Source: Styela clava
Lineage: Eukaryota > Chordata > Ascidiacea > Stolidobranchia > Styelidae
Direction: 5' to 3'
Length of the DNA stretch: 64,000 bases
Assembly: GCF_964204865.1 (NCBI RefSeq)
Contig: NC_135261.1
Coordinates: 8,184,001 to 8,248,000, forward strand
In this document: positions 51,186 through 63,737 of the stretch, piece by piece
Position numbering within the stretch: the stretch's first letter is position 1
Layout of the letters: every line of letters begins with the position of its first letter
Made by a program: the position numbers and the translations under genes
The notes under the pieces: model-generated
The model's input: the letters and a program-made list of their open reading frames with translations, nothing else
Databases searched by the model: none
Told to the model about the DNA's origin: nothing

Positions 51186-54100
51186 GCGTCAAATATAACT
51201 AACAAACTTGCACTTCTCCGGTAGATTTCCAGCAAACCATCCAAATAGTTCATATTACCTTATGTTTCAATAATAAAATTAAACATTTGGAAAATTTTAA
51301 TATATGCACATGTAATTATTTCAAACTGTCTGTATGAAATTTATGAGAGCTAAGTTAATAAAATATTCACATCTTTGAAAATCTAATTGCTTCATAAACA
51401 ATGTAAGTTGCTTTACATTTTGCTTGACACACTCACACCGCTTCACATATTTTTCTTCCATGATAATATTGCAGTCAAATTTGAATTCATTTATAATGAA
51501 ATAAAATTTCCCCCAGACTACACGCACATTTTATACAAGAATCATAACAAAAATATATTAACTTAGCAAAAGGTCTGTTTCAAAAATATGTAAAGTCGTT
51601 GACGAATACAAAGAAAATCGTTGTGGAATTTACTGTATTTCCGGTCAGACAGAAGGTTTCGGATTATATTTCGTTTGGATTGTGAGGTACATAGACATAT
51701 ATACCGTTTTATAATTTTATTTTATTATTGCGGAAATTTCCATAGATAAATTTAAATAGCTCTTATTTGGTCGCTCTTATTCATGAAATCTTACATGGAC
51801 GAATTTGAGCATTTATGTCAATGTACTTATGTCGCAATATGCGTCAGATCCAAATTGTAATTTCTGTGGAAAATTTCTAATTTCAACTCCTGCTATTTCA
51901 ATTGAGGGCCAGTGATTTGCTTCCCATGTTTGATTAAAAACAAATAGTCTGGCCACAATCTCTATTAACATAAAATGAGCAAATCGAAAACAAACTAACG
52001 CTACTATTAATTGTCATTACATCATCATGCCTAGTGAGAGCAATCCTTACTCGGTCAATACTCAATTATATTCAAAAACCAATCATTGCGGGGTACCAGT
52101 GAAACCATGGTCGTAACTCTGGTCTCGAAAAATCAGTTTTCTAACGGAATTCTATGATCACCGCACCATACCAGTCATTAAGATTGAGATGCAGCAACGA
52201 TTTAACTGCACAATTAATAAAGTTTACCTTTGTTGTTGGCAAACAGGTTGGAGTCCACTCAAATGTTTTGCAAATGTTTGTCAAAAAAGTAGCGGAAGTT
52301 AAAATACTGAAACAAATTTTTCTCATGTGTATTGACAAACGTATAACAAAACTTAGATATATACAAAATTCGATATTATTTAGACACTTCAATCCAGCGA
52401 GAATATTGTTTAATATGTATAACTTCCAATTTCACTGAAGTTGATTTATTTGGGACTGGTATGAGTGAATTGTTATGGGAAAAAAACAGATACTAAAGAT
52501 ACTAAAATTATTTTTTTCAACTTTGTGTGGTCAAATTTACCGAGTATATTATTCTCCTCTTATTATAGTGAGTTATTAAATGAGTTGAACAAAGCATGTA
52601 ACTGGTTTCTACTCCAAGGGCCATAATTTTGAAACGTCATCGTTGAGATAAAGATGAAAATATATCTGCAAAAATTGAACAGAGAGATTTTTGATATCTA
52701 ATGAAGGAGAATAACGGGAAGAAATCACAAAAAGCAATTTTTGATTCCCATATAATTTTGAAGAATGAATCTGTTTTTCTTGAAAGTCAAAGCCAATGTA
52801 GGTCAAACCCAGATTAAGTTGGAATTTTTTGAAGTCTTTCATGGTGTACTAAAATGCAAATATTCATTACCTAGGATATACAAACCTATACAAATTACGA
52901 GTAGTGCCTAAAATTAGATTACTTACTGCTGAAGGAGTCGCAACTGACGCACTGGGGCTTAGATATGGATTTATTTGCATTACAAAGATATCAGTGGAAA
53001 CCGTCTGAGACGAGACACCAGGAGGTTCAAGTTGACAAACTCAGGAAACAGTTTCGGGAAGAGAATTACACAAGGCGGTATCTAAACAGTAGTTGTTAAT
53101 AGTTATGATATTCCCGCACAAAAAATTCATCCAAAATTTTTGAACTTGTGAACATGCTTGTATAAAATAAGCTGTGTCGCCATTTTGTTTTCTTTAACTT
53201 TGTTAAACTTTCTTTAACTCATTTAAGATGAGCTTAATTTTTAATTATCGCTACGCCAGGAAATTGGACAAACTTCCAATACATTTAAAGATAAAAAAAA
53301 AAATATTTATATAATTGCTTCCGAAATATATTAAATTTATTGAGTAGTCCATATTGTCTTCCTATACGACCATGATAAGAATAGGAATAACGTACGTATA
53401 ACAGACCCAATCAATACACTTTATTTCGAAAGAAGACGTAATACCCTTTTTAATCCAAAAATTATGCAATGCTATAAACTATTTACTTTTGGTTCCAACC
53501 GTTTTACAATTGCAATGCCAAAAATAACGAAGCCGTGACATTGTTATATTTATTTTGATATTTCATTATATTATAGTGAAACGTCACATTTCAAATAAGG
53601 AGGATTAAATAGTAATTATATAAATAAAGCATATTTATTATCAAACAATCGGTATATTCAAATGTACGAACAATAACGTAACAAAACCCGATATCGGGGA
53701 TTTTAAGAAATGACTATTGTATCGTAGTCATCCAATAGACAAAAAATTGCCCCGCACTTGTGAGCGAGTGGCTCATGTGTTCTATGAGTGGCGCAAATCG
53801 GATAGGTACGGTAACAATTGCGACACGAAATTTGTCAGGCATCTGAAAAATAATTGACATAATATCAACATCTGATTCTAGCGGTCAAAATTATCAATTT
53901 GCAAACAATTGATGGGCTGTTATGCCCAATGGATTCGTAACAGTAACAACTTAATATTGCGGTTAGATAAAATTTGTTGGATAAATATTTTGGGTGGTTG
54001 GCAACGTGAACTTAATATTCGTGACACTCGCGCCAGAGGTCGTTTTAAATATAAAAAGCCAACATCTACATCAATCACTGTGGCAATTTACATTGGTAAC

Positions 54101-56055
54101 AATAATGGCCCAGTTGAACCCCAGGTTTATCTTTCACAAAAATTCGAAGTGTCATCTGAAAACGAAAGGACTCGACCTGAAATAGGACTTGACAAACGAC
54201 CGAAGACACTTTTATTGAGTCTTGAAGAGAAATGGTAGCGAGTGTTTAAAAAGACAAAAAATAAAAATAAACAAATCACGATATACCAAGTACATTCATT
54301 AAATCTTGTATTGAAAAAATCGGAAATTTAATAGTTTGTTTCAGCGATTCAGCTATGCTAATGTCAAGATAAATATTGTCAATGCATGATCAAATCTTCT
54401 TTTTTGACTTTCAGAAGAACGTTGATATAACGCAAGTGTCTTAGTGGCAATTCGACTGTTATTCATACATTTCACTGTTGTTTATGAAATTTACAAAACT
54501 CAACCTGTGTCTAGTGATGTAGTGACTCGACATAGGACTCAAAATACACACAATATATAAAATTGTGTTTACTCATTTTTTTTGGCAGAATTTTCAAATT
54601 TTATATTTGGTATAGCTCACTGACTTTATAAGCTTACCGAACCTCTAGTATTCAGTCACTAACGGGCGAAAAGAAAAAATCAGAATCAGTATGAATTTTA
54701 CTGATTCAATTTTCTGAAACACTAAGATGAACATATTATGAAATGTGGCAAATGATTTACAATTTATATCAATCAATATATAATGCACTGTTATTAGGAA
54801 AATTAAAATATAAGAAAATTTAGAACAGACGTAGTGTTGAAATTTACGGAAATTTCGAATGAGCAAACTGGGTATAAGTTTCAAATGAGTTTCTGAAAAA
54901 AAGGAAGATTTCCATACCCCCCAAAAAAAACAAATAAAGACATTCAATTGTGGTTTAAATTTACTCAAGAAATTTTTGCTCGAAAATGTTCTATTTTGAA
55001 TTTCTACTTACTCGATTCCGACAAAAGAAATATGTCGATATTTTGTATATTATTCAATCAATCAAGATAAACATCGACCGATTTATATTTATCACAACCA
55101 CTGTAATATGCAGTATAACTTCCACATTCGATGAAAGTCGCGAATTACGGCTAGAGAACAGAAGCTTTCATTGTAACAAAACGTAATGCCATCATTCAAA
55201 AACTGTTTGACAGTCAAATATCCGGGAATAAAGCAAATACAATAAAAGCACGATACTAACTAGTGTGTCACGTGATACGTGGATATCCCCGTCCCGGAAT
55301 TTTTTCGGACATAAATTAGTTACCAGCGGCAAAGCCGACCTAGCAAGAGTGTTATGGTGATATGTGGATTGACAGACAATACTCAAGCCTGTACTGTATT
55401 ACATATCAGTAATGATGTTGCCACAACATGAAAATATTTGAAGATTAAACAACCCAATTCGATAAAATTAATTTCAATTATCTGTGTGGTAATTCTATTC
55501 AATGTTTCTAAAAATCGATACCCGCGTGATTTAAATTTCGTCATATCGCCTATGAGATCACGAACAATATACATACACATACGAGGTCATTCATCACTAT
55601 AGTGATATAACCACAATATAATAATATTTGATGATCAAATAATTTAAGTCAATAAATTCTTGCTATAGTAAGTGCATGCCATAACAAATTTCATAAAATT
55701 CCTAACATCTAGGCGTAATTTCCACGTGTTAATATTGCTCCATAATACAATGGCGGTAAACTCGGATAAAAATATGCAAATTGCATAATAAATGTAACAG
55801 CCTTAATTGTGGGTGGACAAAAAAATCGACAGCGACGGAAGGTGGTCAACACAATAAATATCCAACCATTTTATAGATTTTGCAAATTTGTTGAAACTTG
55901 TTTTTCGAATTCGAAAAACTTGTTTCAAATTGTATAATTTTTTGAGGGAATTTTCTAATGATAAGACAAACTGTTCGAGTGCGCCTATAAACATAAATAT
56001 ATAATAAAACTTCAAAATTGTGCAATTAACATTCTGTAAGGAACTTTGAGAAAGT
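51186..56055. repeat. 4.87-kb tandem duplication, copy 1
   Basis: It begins GCGTCAAATATAACTAACAA and ends at TTGAGAAAGT, directly followed by copy 2. Most of its length matches copy 2 with scattered substitutions and small indels. A 376-bp block (52519-52894) is identical between the copies. It contains about 70 bp near 55845-55910 that copy 2 lacks. No long gene is evident inside. Confidence 0.93.
52609..52842 (-). CDS. 77-aa ORF inside an unchanged block of the duplication
   Basis: Starts MKDFKKFQLNLGLTYIGFDF and ends KLWPLE before a stop. It has no signal peptide and no known family. It is identical, base for base, in copy 2 (57486-57719), while the surrounding duplication has diverged. 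That could reflect gene conversion, or selection on this ORF or on DNA. Coding status is unproven. Confidence 0.25.
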   Translation of the reverse strand: MKDFKKFQLNLGLTYIGFDFQEKQIHSSKLYGNQKLLFVISSRYSPSLDIKNLSVQFLQIYFHLYLNDDVSKLWPLE

Positions 56056-56061
56056 GTTTGT

Positions 56062-59000
56062 GCGTCAAATATAACTAACAAACTTGCACTTCTCCGGTAG
56101 ATTTGCAGCAAACACACCAAATAGTTCATATTACCATATGTTTCAATAATAGGCTTAAACATTCGGAAAATTCCAATATAGGCATATGTAATTATTTGAA
56201 ACTGTCTGTATGAAATGTAAGAGAGCTGAGTTATTAAAATAATCACATCATTGAAAAGCTAATTGCTTCATAAACAACGTACGTTGCTTTTTCATTTTTT
56301 TTCGACACACTCCCACCGCTTCACATATTTTTCTTCTATGATAATATTGCAGTCAAATTTAAATTCATTTATAATGAAATAAAATTTCCCCCAGACTACA
56401 CGCACATTTTATACAAGAATCATAACAAAAATATATTAACTTAGCCAAAGGTCTGTTTCAAAAATATGTACAGTCGTTGACGAATACAAAGAAAATCGTT
56501 GTGGAATTTACTGTATTTCCGGTCAGACAGAAGGTTTCGGATTATATTTCGTTTGGATTGCGAGGTACATAGACATATATACCGTTTTATAATTTTATTT
56601 TATTATTGCGGAAATTTCCATAGATAAATTTAAATAGCTCTTATCTGGTCGCTCTTATTCATGAAATCTTACATGGACGAATTTGAGCATTTATGTCAAT
56701 GTACTTATGTCGCAATATGCGTCAGATCCAAATTGTAATTTCCGTGGAAAATTTCTAATTTCAACTCCTGCTATTTCAATTGAGGGACAGTGATTCGCTT
56801 CCCATGTTTGATTAAAAACAAATAGTCTGGCCACAATCTCTATTAACATAAAATGAGCAAATCGAAAACAAACTAACGCTACTATTAATTGTCATTACAT
56901 CATCATGCCTAGTGAGAGCAATCCTTACTCGGTCAATACTCAATTATATTCAAAAACCAATCATTGCGGGGTACCAGTGAAACCATGGTCGTAACTCTGG
57001 TCTCGAAAAATCAGTTTTCTAACGGAATTCTATGATCACCGCACCATACCAGTCATTAAGATTGAGATGCAGCAACGATTTAACTGCACAATCAATGAAG
57101 TTTACCTTTGTTGTTAGCAAACAGGTTGAAGTCCCCTCAAGTGTTTTTCCAAATGTTCGTCAAAAAAGTAGCGGAAGTAAAATACTGAAACAATTTTTTC
57201 TCATGTGTATTGGCAAACGTATAAAAAACTTAGATATATACAAAATTAGATATTATTTAGACACTTCAATCCAGCAAGAATATTGTTTAATATGTATAAC
57301 TTCCAATTTCACTGAAGTTGATTTATTTGGAAATTTTATGAGTGAATTGTTATGGGGAAAAAACAGAAACAAAAGATACTAAAATTATTTTTTTAAACTT
57401 TGTGTGGTCAAATTTACCGAGTATATTATTCTCCTCTTATTATAGTGAGTTATTAAATGAGTTGAACAAAGCATGTAACTGGTTTCTACTCCAAGGGCCA
57501 TAATTTTGAAACGTCATCGTTGAGATAAAGATGAAAATATATCTGCAAAAATTGAACAGAGAGATTTTTGATATCTAATGAAGGAGAATAACGGGAAGAA
57601 ATCACAAAAAGCAATTTTTGATTCCCATATAATTTTGAAGAATGAATCTGTTTTTCTTGAAAGTCAAAGCCAATGTAGGTCAAACCCAGATTAAGTTGGA
57701 ATTTTTTGAAGTCTTTCATGGTGTACTAAAATGCAAATATTCATTACCTAGGATATACAAACCTATACAAACTACGAGTAGTCGCCTAAAATTAGATTAC
57801 TTACTGCTGAAGGAGTCGCAACTGACGCGCTGAGGCTTAGATATGGATTTATTTGCATTACAAAGATGTCAGTGGAAACCGTCTGAGACGAGACACCAGG
57901 AGGTTCAAATCGACAAATTCAGGAAACAGTTTCGGGAAGAGAATTACACAAGGCGGTATCTAAACCGTAGTTGTTGATAGTGATGATATTCCCGCACAAA
58001 AAAATTCATCCAAAAGTTTTGAACTTGTGAACATGCTTGTATAAAATAGGCTGTGTCGCCATTTTGTTTTTTTCAACTTCGTTAAACTTTCTTTAACTCA
58101 TTTAAGATGAGCTTAATTTTCTAATTATCGCTACGCCAGGAAATTGCACAAATTTCCAATACGTTTAAAGATAAAAAAAAAATATATATATATAATTGCT
58201 TCCGAAATATATTAAATTTATTGAGTAGTCCATATTATCTTCCTATACGCCCATGATAAGAATAGAAATAACGTACGTACGTACAGACCCAATCAATACA
58301 CTTTATTTAGAAATAAGACATAATACCCTTTTTAATCCAAAAACTAAGCAATGTTATTAACTATTTACTTTTGGTTTCAACCGTTTTACAATTGCGATGC
58401 CAAAAATAACGAAGCCGTGACATTGTTATATTCATTTTGATATTTCATTATATTATAGTGAAACGTCACATTTCAAAAAAAGGAGGATTGAATAGTAATT
58501 ATATAAATAAAGCACATTTATTATCAAACAATCGGTATATTCAAATATGCGAACAACGATGTAACGAAACCCGATATCGGGGATTTTTATGAAATGACTA
58601 TTGTATCGTAGTCATCCAATAGACAAAAAATTGCCCCGAACTTGTGAGCGAGTATGTGCGAGTGGCTCATGTGTTCTACGCGTGGCTCAAGTTGGATAAG
58701 TACGGTAACAATTGCGACACGAAATTTTTCAGACATCTGAAAAATAATTGACATAATATCAACAACTGATTCTAGCGGTCAAAATTATCAATTTGCAACC
58801 AATTGATGAGCTGTTATGCCCCGTGGATTCATAATAGTAATAACTTAATATTGCGGTTAGATAAAATTTGTTGGATAAATATTTTGGGTGGTTGGCAAAG
58901 TGAACTTGATATTCGTGACACTCGCGCCAGAGGTCGTTTTAAATATCAAAAGCCAACATCTACAACAAACACTGTAGCAATTCACATTGGTAACAATAAT

Positions 59001-60898
59001 TGCCCAGTTGAACACCAGGTTTATCTTTCACGAAGACTCGAAGTGTCATCTGAAAACGAAAGGACTCGACCTGAAATAGGACTTGACAAACGACCGAAGA
59101 CACTTTTATTGAGTCTTGAAGAGAAATGATAGCGAGTGTTTGAAAAGGCAAAAAAAAATAAACAAATCACGATATACCAAGTACATTCATTAAATCTTGT
59201 ATTGGAAAAATCGGAAATTTAATAGTTTGTTTCAGCAAATCAGCTATGCTAATGTCAAGATAAATATTGTCAATACATGATCAAATCTTCTTTTTTGACT
59301 TTCAGAAGAACGTTGATATAACACAAGTGCCTTAGTGGCAATTCGACTGTTATTCATACATTTCACTGTTGTTTATGAAATCTACAAAACTCAACCTGTG
59401 TCTAGTCATGTAGTGACTCGACATAGGACTCAAAATACACACAATATATAAAATTGTGTTTACTCATCTTTTTTGGCGGAATTTTCAAATTTTATATTTG
59501 GTATAGCTCACTGACTTTATAAGCTTACCGAACCTCTAGTATTCAGTCACTAACGGGCGAAAAGAAAAAAATCAGAATCAGTATGAATTTTACTGATTCA
59601 ATTTTCTGAAACACTAAGATGAACGTATTATGAAATGTGGCAAATGATTTACAATTTATATCAATCAATATATAATGCACTGTTATCAAGAAAATTAAAA
59701 TATAAGAAAATTTAGAACAGACGTAGTGTTGAAAATTACGAAAATTTGGAATGAGCAAACTGGGTATAAATTTCAAATGAGTTTCTGAAAAAAAGGAAGA
59801 TTTCCATACCCCAAAAAAACAAACAAATAAAGACATTCAATTGTGGTTTAAATTTACCCAAGAAATTTTTGCTCGAAAATGTTCTATTTAGAACTTCTAC
59901 TTACTCGATTCCTACAAAAGATATATGTCGCCATTGGATATATTATTCAATCAATCAAGATAAACATCGACCGATTTATATTTATCACATATATACATAT
60001 ATGCAGTATCATTTCCACATTCGATGGCAGTCGCGAATTACGGCTAGAGAACAGAAGCTTTCATTGTAACAAAACGTAATGCCATAATTCAAAAACTGTT
60101 TGACAGTCAAATATCCGGGAATAAAGCAAATACAATAAAAGCACGAAACCAACTAGTGTGTCACGTGATACGTGGATATCCCCGTACCGGAATTTTTTCG
60201 GACATAAATTAGTTACCAGCGGCAAAGCCGACCTAGCAAGAGTGTTATGGTGATATGTGGATTGACAGACAATACTCAAGCCTGTACTGTATTACATATC
60301 AGTAATGATGTTGCCACAACATGAAAATATTTGAAGATTAAACAACCCAATTCGATAAAATTAATTTCAATTATCTGTGTGTTAATTCTATTCAATGTTT
60401 CTAAAAATCGATACCCGCGTGATTTAAATTTCGTCATATCGCCTATGAGATCACGAACAATATACATACACATACGAGGTCATTCATCACTATAAAGATA
60501 TAACCACAATATAATAATATTTGATGATCAAATACTTTAAGTCAATAAATTCTTTCTATAGTAAGTGCATGACATAACCAATTTCCTAAAATTCCTAACA
60601 TCTAGGCGTAATTTCCACGTGGTAATATTGCTCCATAATACAAAAACGGTAAACTCGGATAAAAATATGCAAATTGCATAATAAATGTAACAGCCTTAAT
60701 TGTGGGTAGACAAAAAAATCGACAGCGACGGAAGGAACTTGTTTTGCAAATTTGAAAAACCTGTTTCAAATTGTATAATTTTTTGAGGGAATTTTCTAAT
60801 GATAAGACAAACTGTTCGAGTGCGCCCCAAAAACTTAAATATTTAATAAAACTTCAAAATTGTGCAATTAACATTCTATAAGGAATTTTGAGAAAGTA
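56062..60898. repeat. 4.87-kb tandem duplication, copy 2
   Basis: In direct orientation to copy 1, offset about 4.876 kb. After 60898 the similarity stops and unique sequence begins. Several short ORFs are shared with copy 1 but change mostly at amino-acid-altering positions, as expected for non-coding DNA. Confidence 0.93.
57486..57719 (-). CDS. 77-aa ORF, second identical copy
   Basis: The same protein as at 52609-52842, lying in the identical block 57396-57771. See that entry for interpretation. Confidence 0.25.
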   Translation of the reverse strand: MKDFKKFQLNLGLTYIGFDFQEKQIHSSKLYGNQKLLFVISSRYSPSLDIKNLSVQFLQIYFHLYLNDDVSKLWPLE

Positions 60899-63242
60899 AA
60901 GACAAACGTTACGGTGAAAAAACAAAACAAAATTTGCAATATTCAAAATGTCTGTGCATTTGTCAAATTTTGTTTCAATTCAATATGATTCTTTAAGCTA
61001 AGGGACTGGATATGGCTTTAGATTTGATACAATGACAAAAAGTAAGCAATAACACGATGCCACACGTTATTCCTGTTTTCATAAAAGGTTTCATATCAAC
61101 AAAACTAGAACATTCTTATTTAAAAAAAATAAAACACTGCAATCAACAAGAGTAATTAAAAAAGTTGTACACTGAGTTACATGAAGCAACAGCTAAAAGT
61201 AATTTTAATGAATTTGCTGACTAGCGCGGTAAGGCCATTTGGCAAAGCAAATGTCAAAATCAAAATACGTGAAAATCAAAGCGGGAAAATAAACGCACTT
61301 CAGATTCCAAAACATGCATATTCACCATTATTCATGGTAAAATTTGATCTACATTCAAATAGTTTATGTCTGGTTTGTCACGCGCATTCATTCATAAGTA
61401 AAGAAGAATCTTCTTTGTGTAAAGTTACGGACGGCTACTGAAATACCAAGATATGGTGAGAATTCTAAAAATTCCTAAATTATCATTTTCCTCACAAATA
61501 TTACACGTTCTCTACATGGAACTCATTATTTTGTCGACTGAATGTTAGAATCAGTACTGTTCAATCGTAACAAAACGCAAAACTGCACCTCATTATGTTT
61601 GACTACAAAATATACCGCACCAAGATAAATATTATGAAACCATAACCCGGCTTAGTGTGTTAGGTGATCGGTGAATTCCCGAGTCGGAAATTTCCAGAGA
61701 AGAAAGTATATGACTTTGCAACAATTACTTGCATGTAAATATAAAACATTAAGCAAATATATGCTCAAGTGTGTTAGATGAAGACAAATATCTTTTAATA
61801 CTCATCTATACAAGATAGGATGTATAAAATCTTTGAGGTATGGCGATGGAAATTTACCCGGAACTGATTTCTGAGGGCGCTCCAGAAGTATGTGTACCAA
61901 CATGAAGGTAACTAATTTTGTTTGCCTATGCTACATCAAGTTGTGTATAGGGACGAAAACCTATGGGGGTATATTCACTTGGCTAACACAGACAGTCCCC
62001 GAACTCATAATATAACTAAAATAAGGAAAATCGGAATAAAATTATGGCCTAACCCTAACCTGGTACACATACTACGGGAGTTTCTAAGTATGCTATCATA
62101 GAAAAATAGTAAAAAATATTTGTTAAGTAATAAAGAAGATAAAAATCAGAGACAGCTATATATTACCCTTCGACGAAAAAAAAAACTGAATGCGGATTTA
62201 AATTTAATATGACACATCGCTGTCGAATAACATTCGCATTACAGAACGAGCTTCGTCATATTCTAACGAGAAATTTGCATTTGAAGTGTGAAGTTTTTTA
62301 AAACATAAACAAAATAGAATCAGTTCAAATGACATTATACCTTCATCAATGAAGTAACGAATATCAAACGCAATCCGCGGCAGTGACAATCGATTACTTT
62401 TGGGCCAAGCACGATTAGTAGGTAAATGTTATAAAACGGAAAATATTACCACTTTATAGATAGTCAAATAAGAATCTCTTCATATATAGATACCATAGAT
62501 ACCATAAACAGGAACAAGTACCAATATTTAATTTAGAAATGCGCTATAACACTTTAAACAAACACTCAAATCTATTTTGTCTTTAGTTGGATGTTAAATT
62601 TAGCATAATTATTTGCTTACCATTTTTGGCAGTTTCTTTCTAGTTTAAAAATAACGAGAGCATCATTCAACGTGTACATAAGACGATTGCGACGGGAATC
62701 AAAATGAAGTAATTTTTATGATATATTTCTGATTAAACAATAAACTAAGAAAAAAATCATGAACAGATTAGCTTTAATTAGGACATAAATTGTTCTGTAT
62801 CATGGCAATAGAAGGTTAATATATTTGATTTATAATTTATTCCCTATCATTACATCAAATTAGATGAGTGATCATATTCTAACGCATTTAAAAAAAAGTA
62901 TGCCTGCAAACAACCCTACAATTACGTTGACACCAATGCAGTGCAGACATTTACTATTCATTTTATAGGAACATTCAAACACCCAAGAGTGCTTGGTGAT
63001 TTTAATGTTACTTTATAAAGGCCTGAACAAAAATCGAAGCCAAACGAAAGTAAAAAAATAAAAATCAGAACAAATGAAAGTGAGCAAAACTAAAAGTGAT
63101 CTACGTTTATTGCGTCACTTCATTGTCAATAAAGAACAAAAAGTCCGAAACTAGCTTGAATATGTTTATTAAAATATCGATCGTTATGGTGTTTCCGGCG
63201 TGTAAGTGAAAGATATCTTCAGGTAATTTTGGAAATATTTGG
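60899..63242. other. Intergenic, with one MITE and the upstream region of gene copy 2
   Basis: An ORF at 61181-61441 has no support. The 63.06-63.24 kb part resembles the upstream region of copy 1 (a CGTCACT core followed by CCGAAAC). Confidence 0.45.
61868..62088. mobile_element. Second copy of the MITE family, opposite orientation
   Basis: The element (61876-62080, 205 bp) starts GGCGCTCCAGAAGTATGTG and ends CACATACTACGGGAG. It is flanked by TTTCTGAG and TTTCTAAG (7 of 8 identical). Its inner part (GGCCTAACCCTAACCTGG, ACTCATAATATAACTAAAAT) matches the reverse complement of the 44.6-kb copy. Confidence 0.75.
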
Positions 63243-63249
63243 TATAAAA
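63243..63249 (+). promoter_or_regulatory. TATA box of secreted basic protein gene 2
   Basis: TATAAAA lies 75 bases before the ATG and is aligned with that of copy 1. Confidence 0.65.
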
Positions 63250-63317
63250 GGTGTTCAAGATGTGTGAAAATCATTCGGTTGAAAATATAGCTCAGTAATA
63301 CATCTCAATTTTTCATT

Positions 63318-63737
63318 ATGACGAAAATTGTCAACGTTGTATTATTGTGCTTTGTGATTTTCATTCTTAATACTTCGAGAATTCAAGGAAAGAAAACTTT
63401 GTCAGATTTTAAAGTTTACTGCGATGATGAGACCGGACTGAAAGACATTTTTAACGTAGATGATATCTCCTCAATCAAGGTAGTGTCTTCATCTGATTCA
63501 TCACCTACTTTCAAGTAGTTTGTATACTTGTGCTATATATTTATACATTTCGCCATTTGAATGATCATGAATTTTCTTTTACAGACTACACGAAGAATAA
63601 GGAAAAACATAAGCAAAATCACTAAAAGTTTGGATTTAAGCAATGAGTTGTCAACAGCTTTAGGCTTGAGTGAAAATGAACGAGAAATTTTTATACTATA
63701 CAAGATTATTACATTTTTGACGAAAATTTGTGGAAAG
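63318..63737 (+). CDS. Small secreted lysine-rich protein, copy 2 (partial)
   Basis: Exon 1, 63318-63479, and exon 2, 63585-63737, are both phase 0 as in copy 1; the remaining exons lie beyond the window. Residues 1-24 form a signal peptide (MTKIVNVVLLCFVIFILNTS). Exon 2 aligns clearly with copy 1: SKITKSLDLSNELSTALGLS against SKITNYLNVSEEFVKAFNLS, then FLTKICG against FLKKICG. Copy 1 has a slightly longer exon 2. The sequence identity is modest, so the duplication of these genes is older than the 4.87-kb tandem repeat between them. Function unknown. Confidence 0.75.

Noticed and set aside
52154..52438. ORF shared in part with 57032-57382
   Set aside because: Small indels shift the frame between the copies; there is no conserved protein.
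53909..54238. 109-codon ORF also open in the second duplicated unit (58803-59129)
   Set aside because: Between the copies about 14 codon changes alter the residue and only about 4 are silent, near the neutral ratio, so it behaves as non-coding DNA.
54645..54968. Hydrophobic minus-strand ORF (and 59543-59836)
   Set aside because: Low-complexity Phe/Ile/Leu composition from A-rich DNA; the N-terminus differs between copies.
61181..61441. 86-codon plus-strand ORF
   Set aside because: No splice partners, no signal peptide, no similarity to the secreted family on either side.
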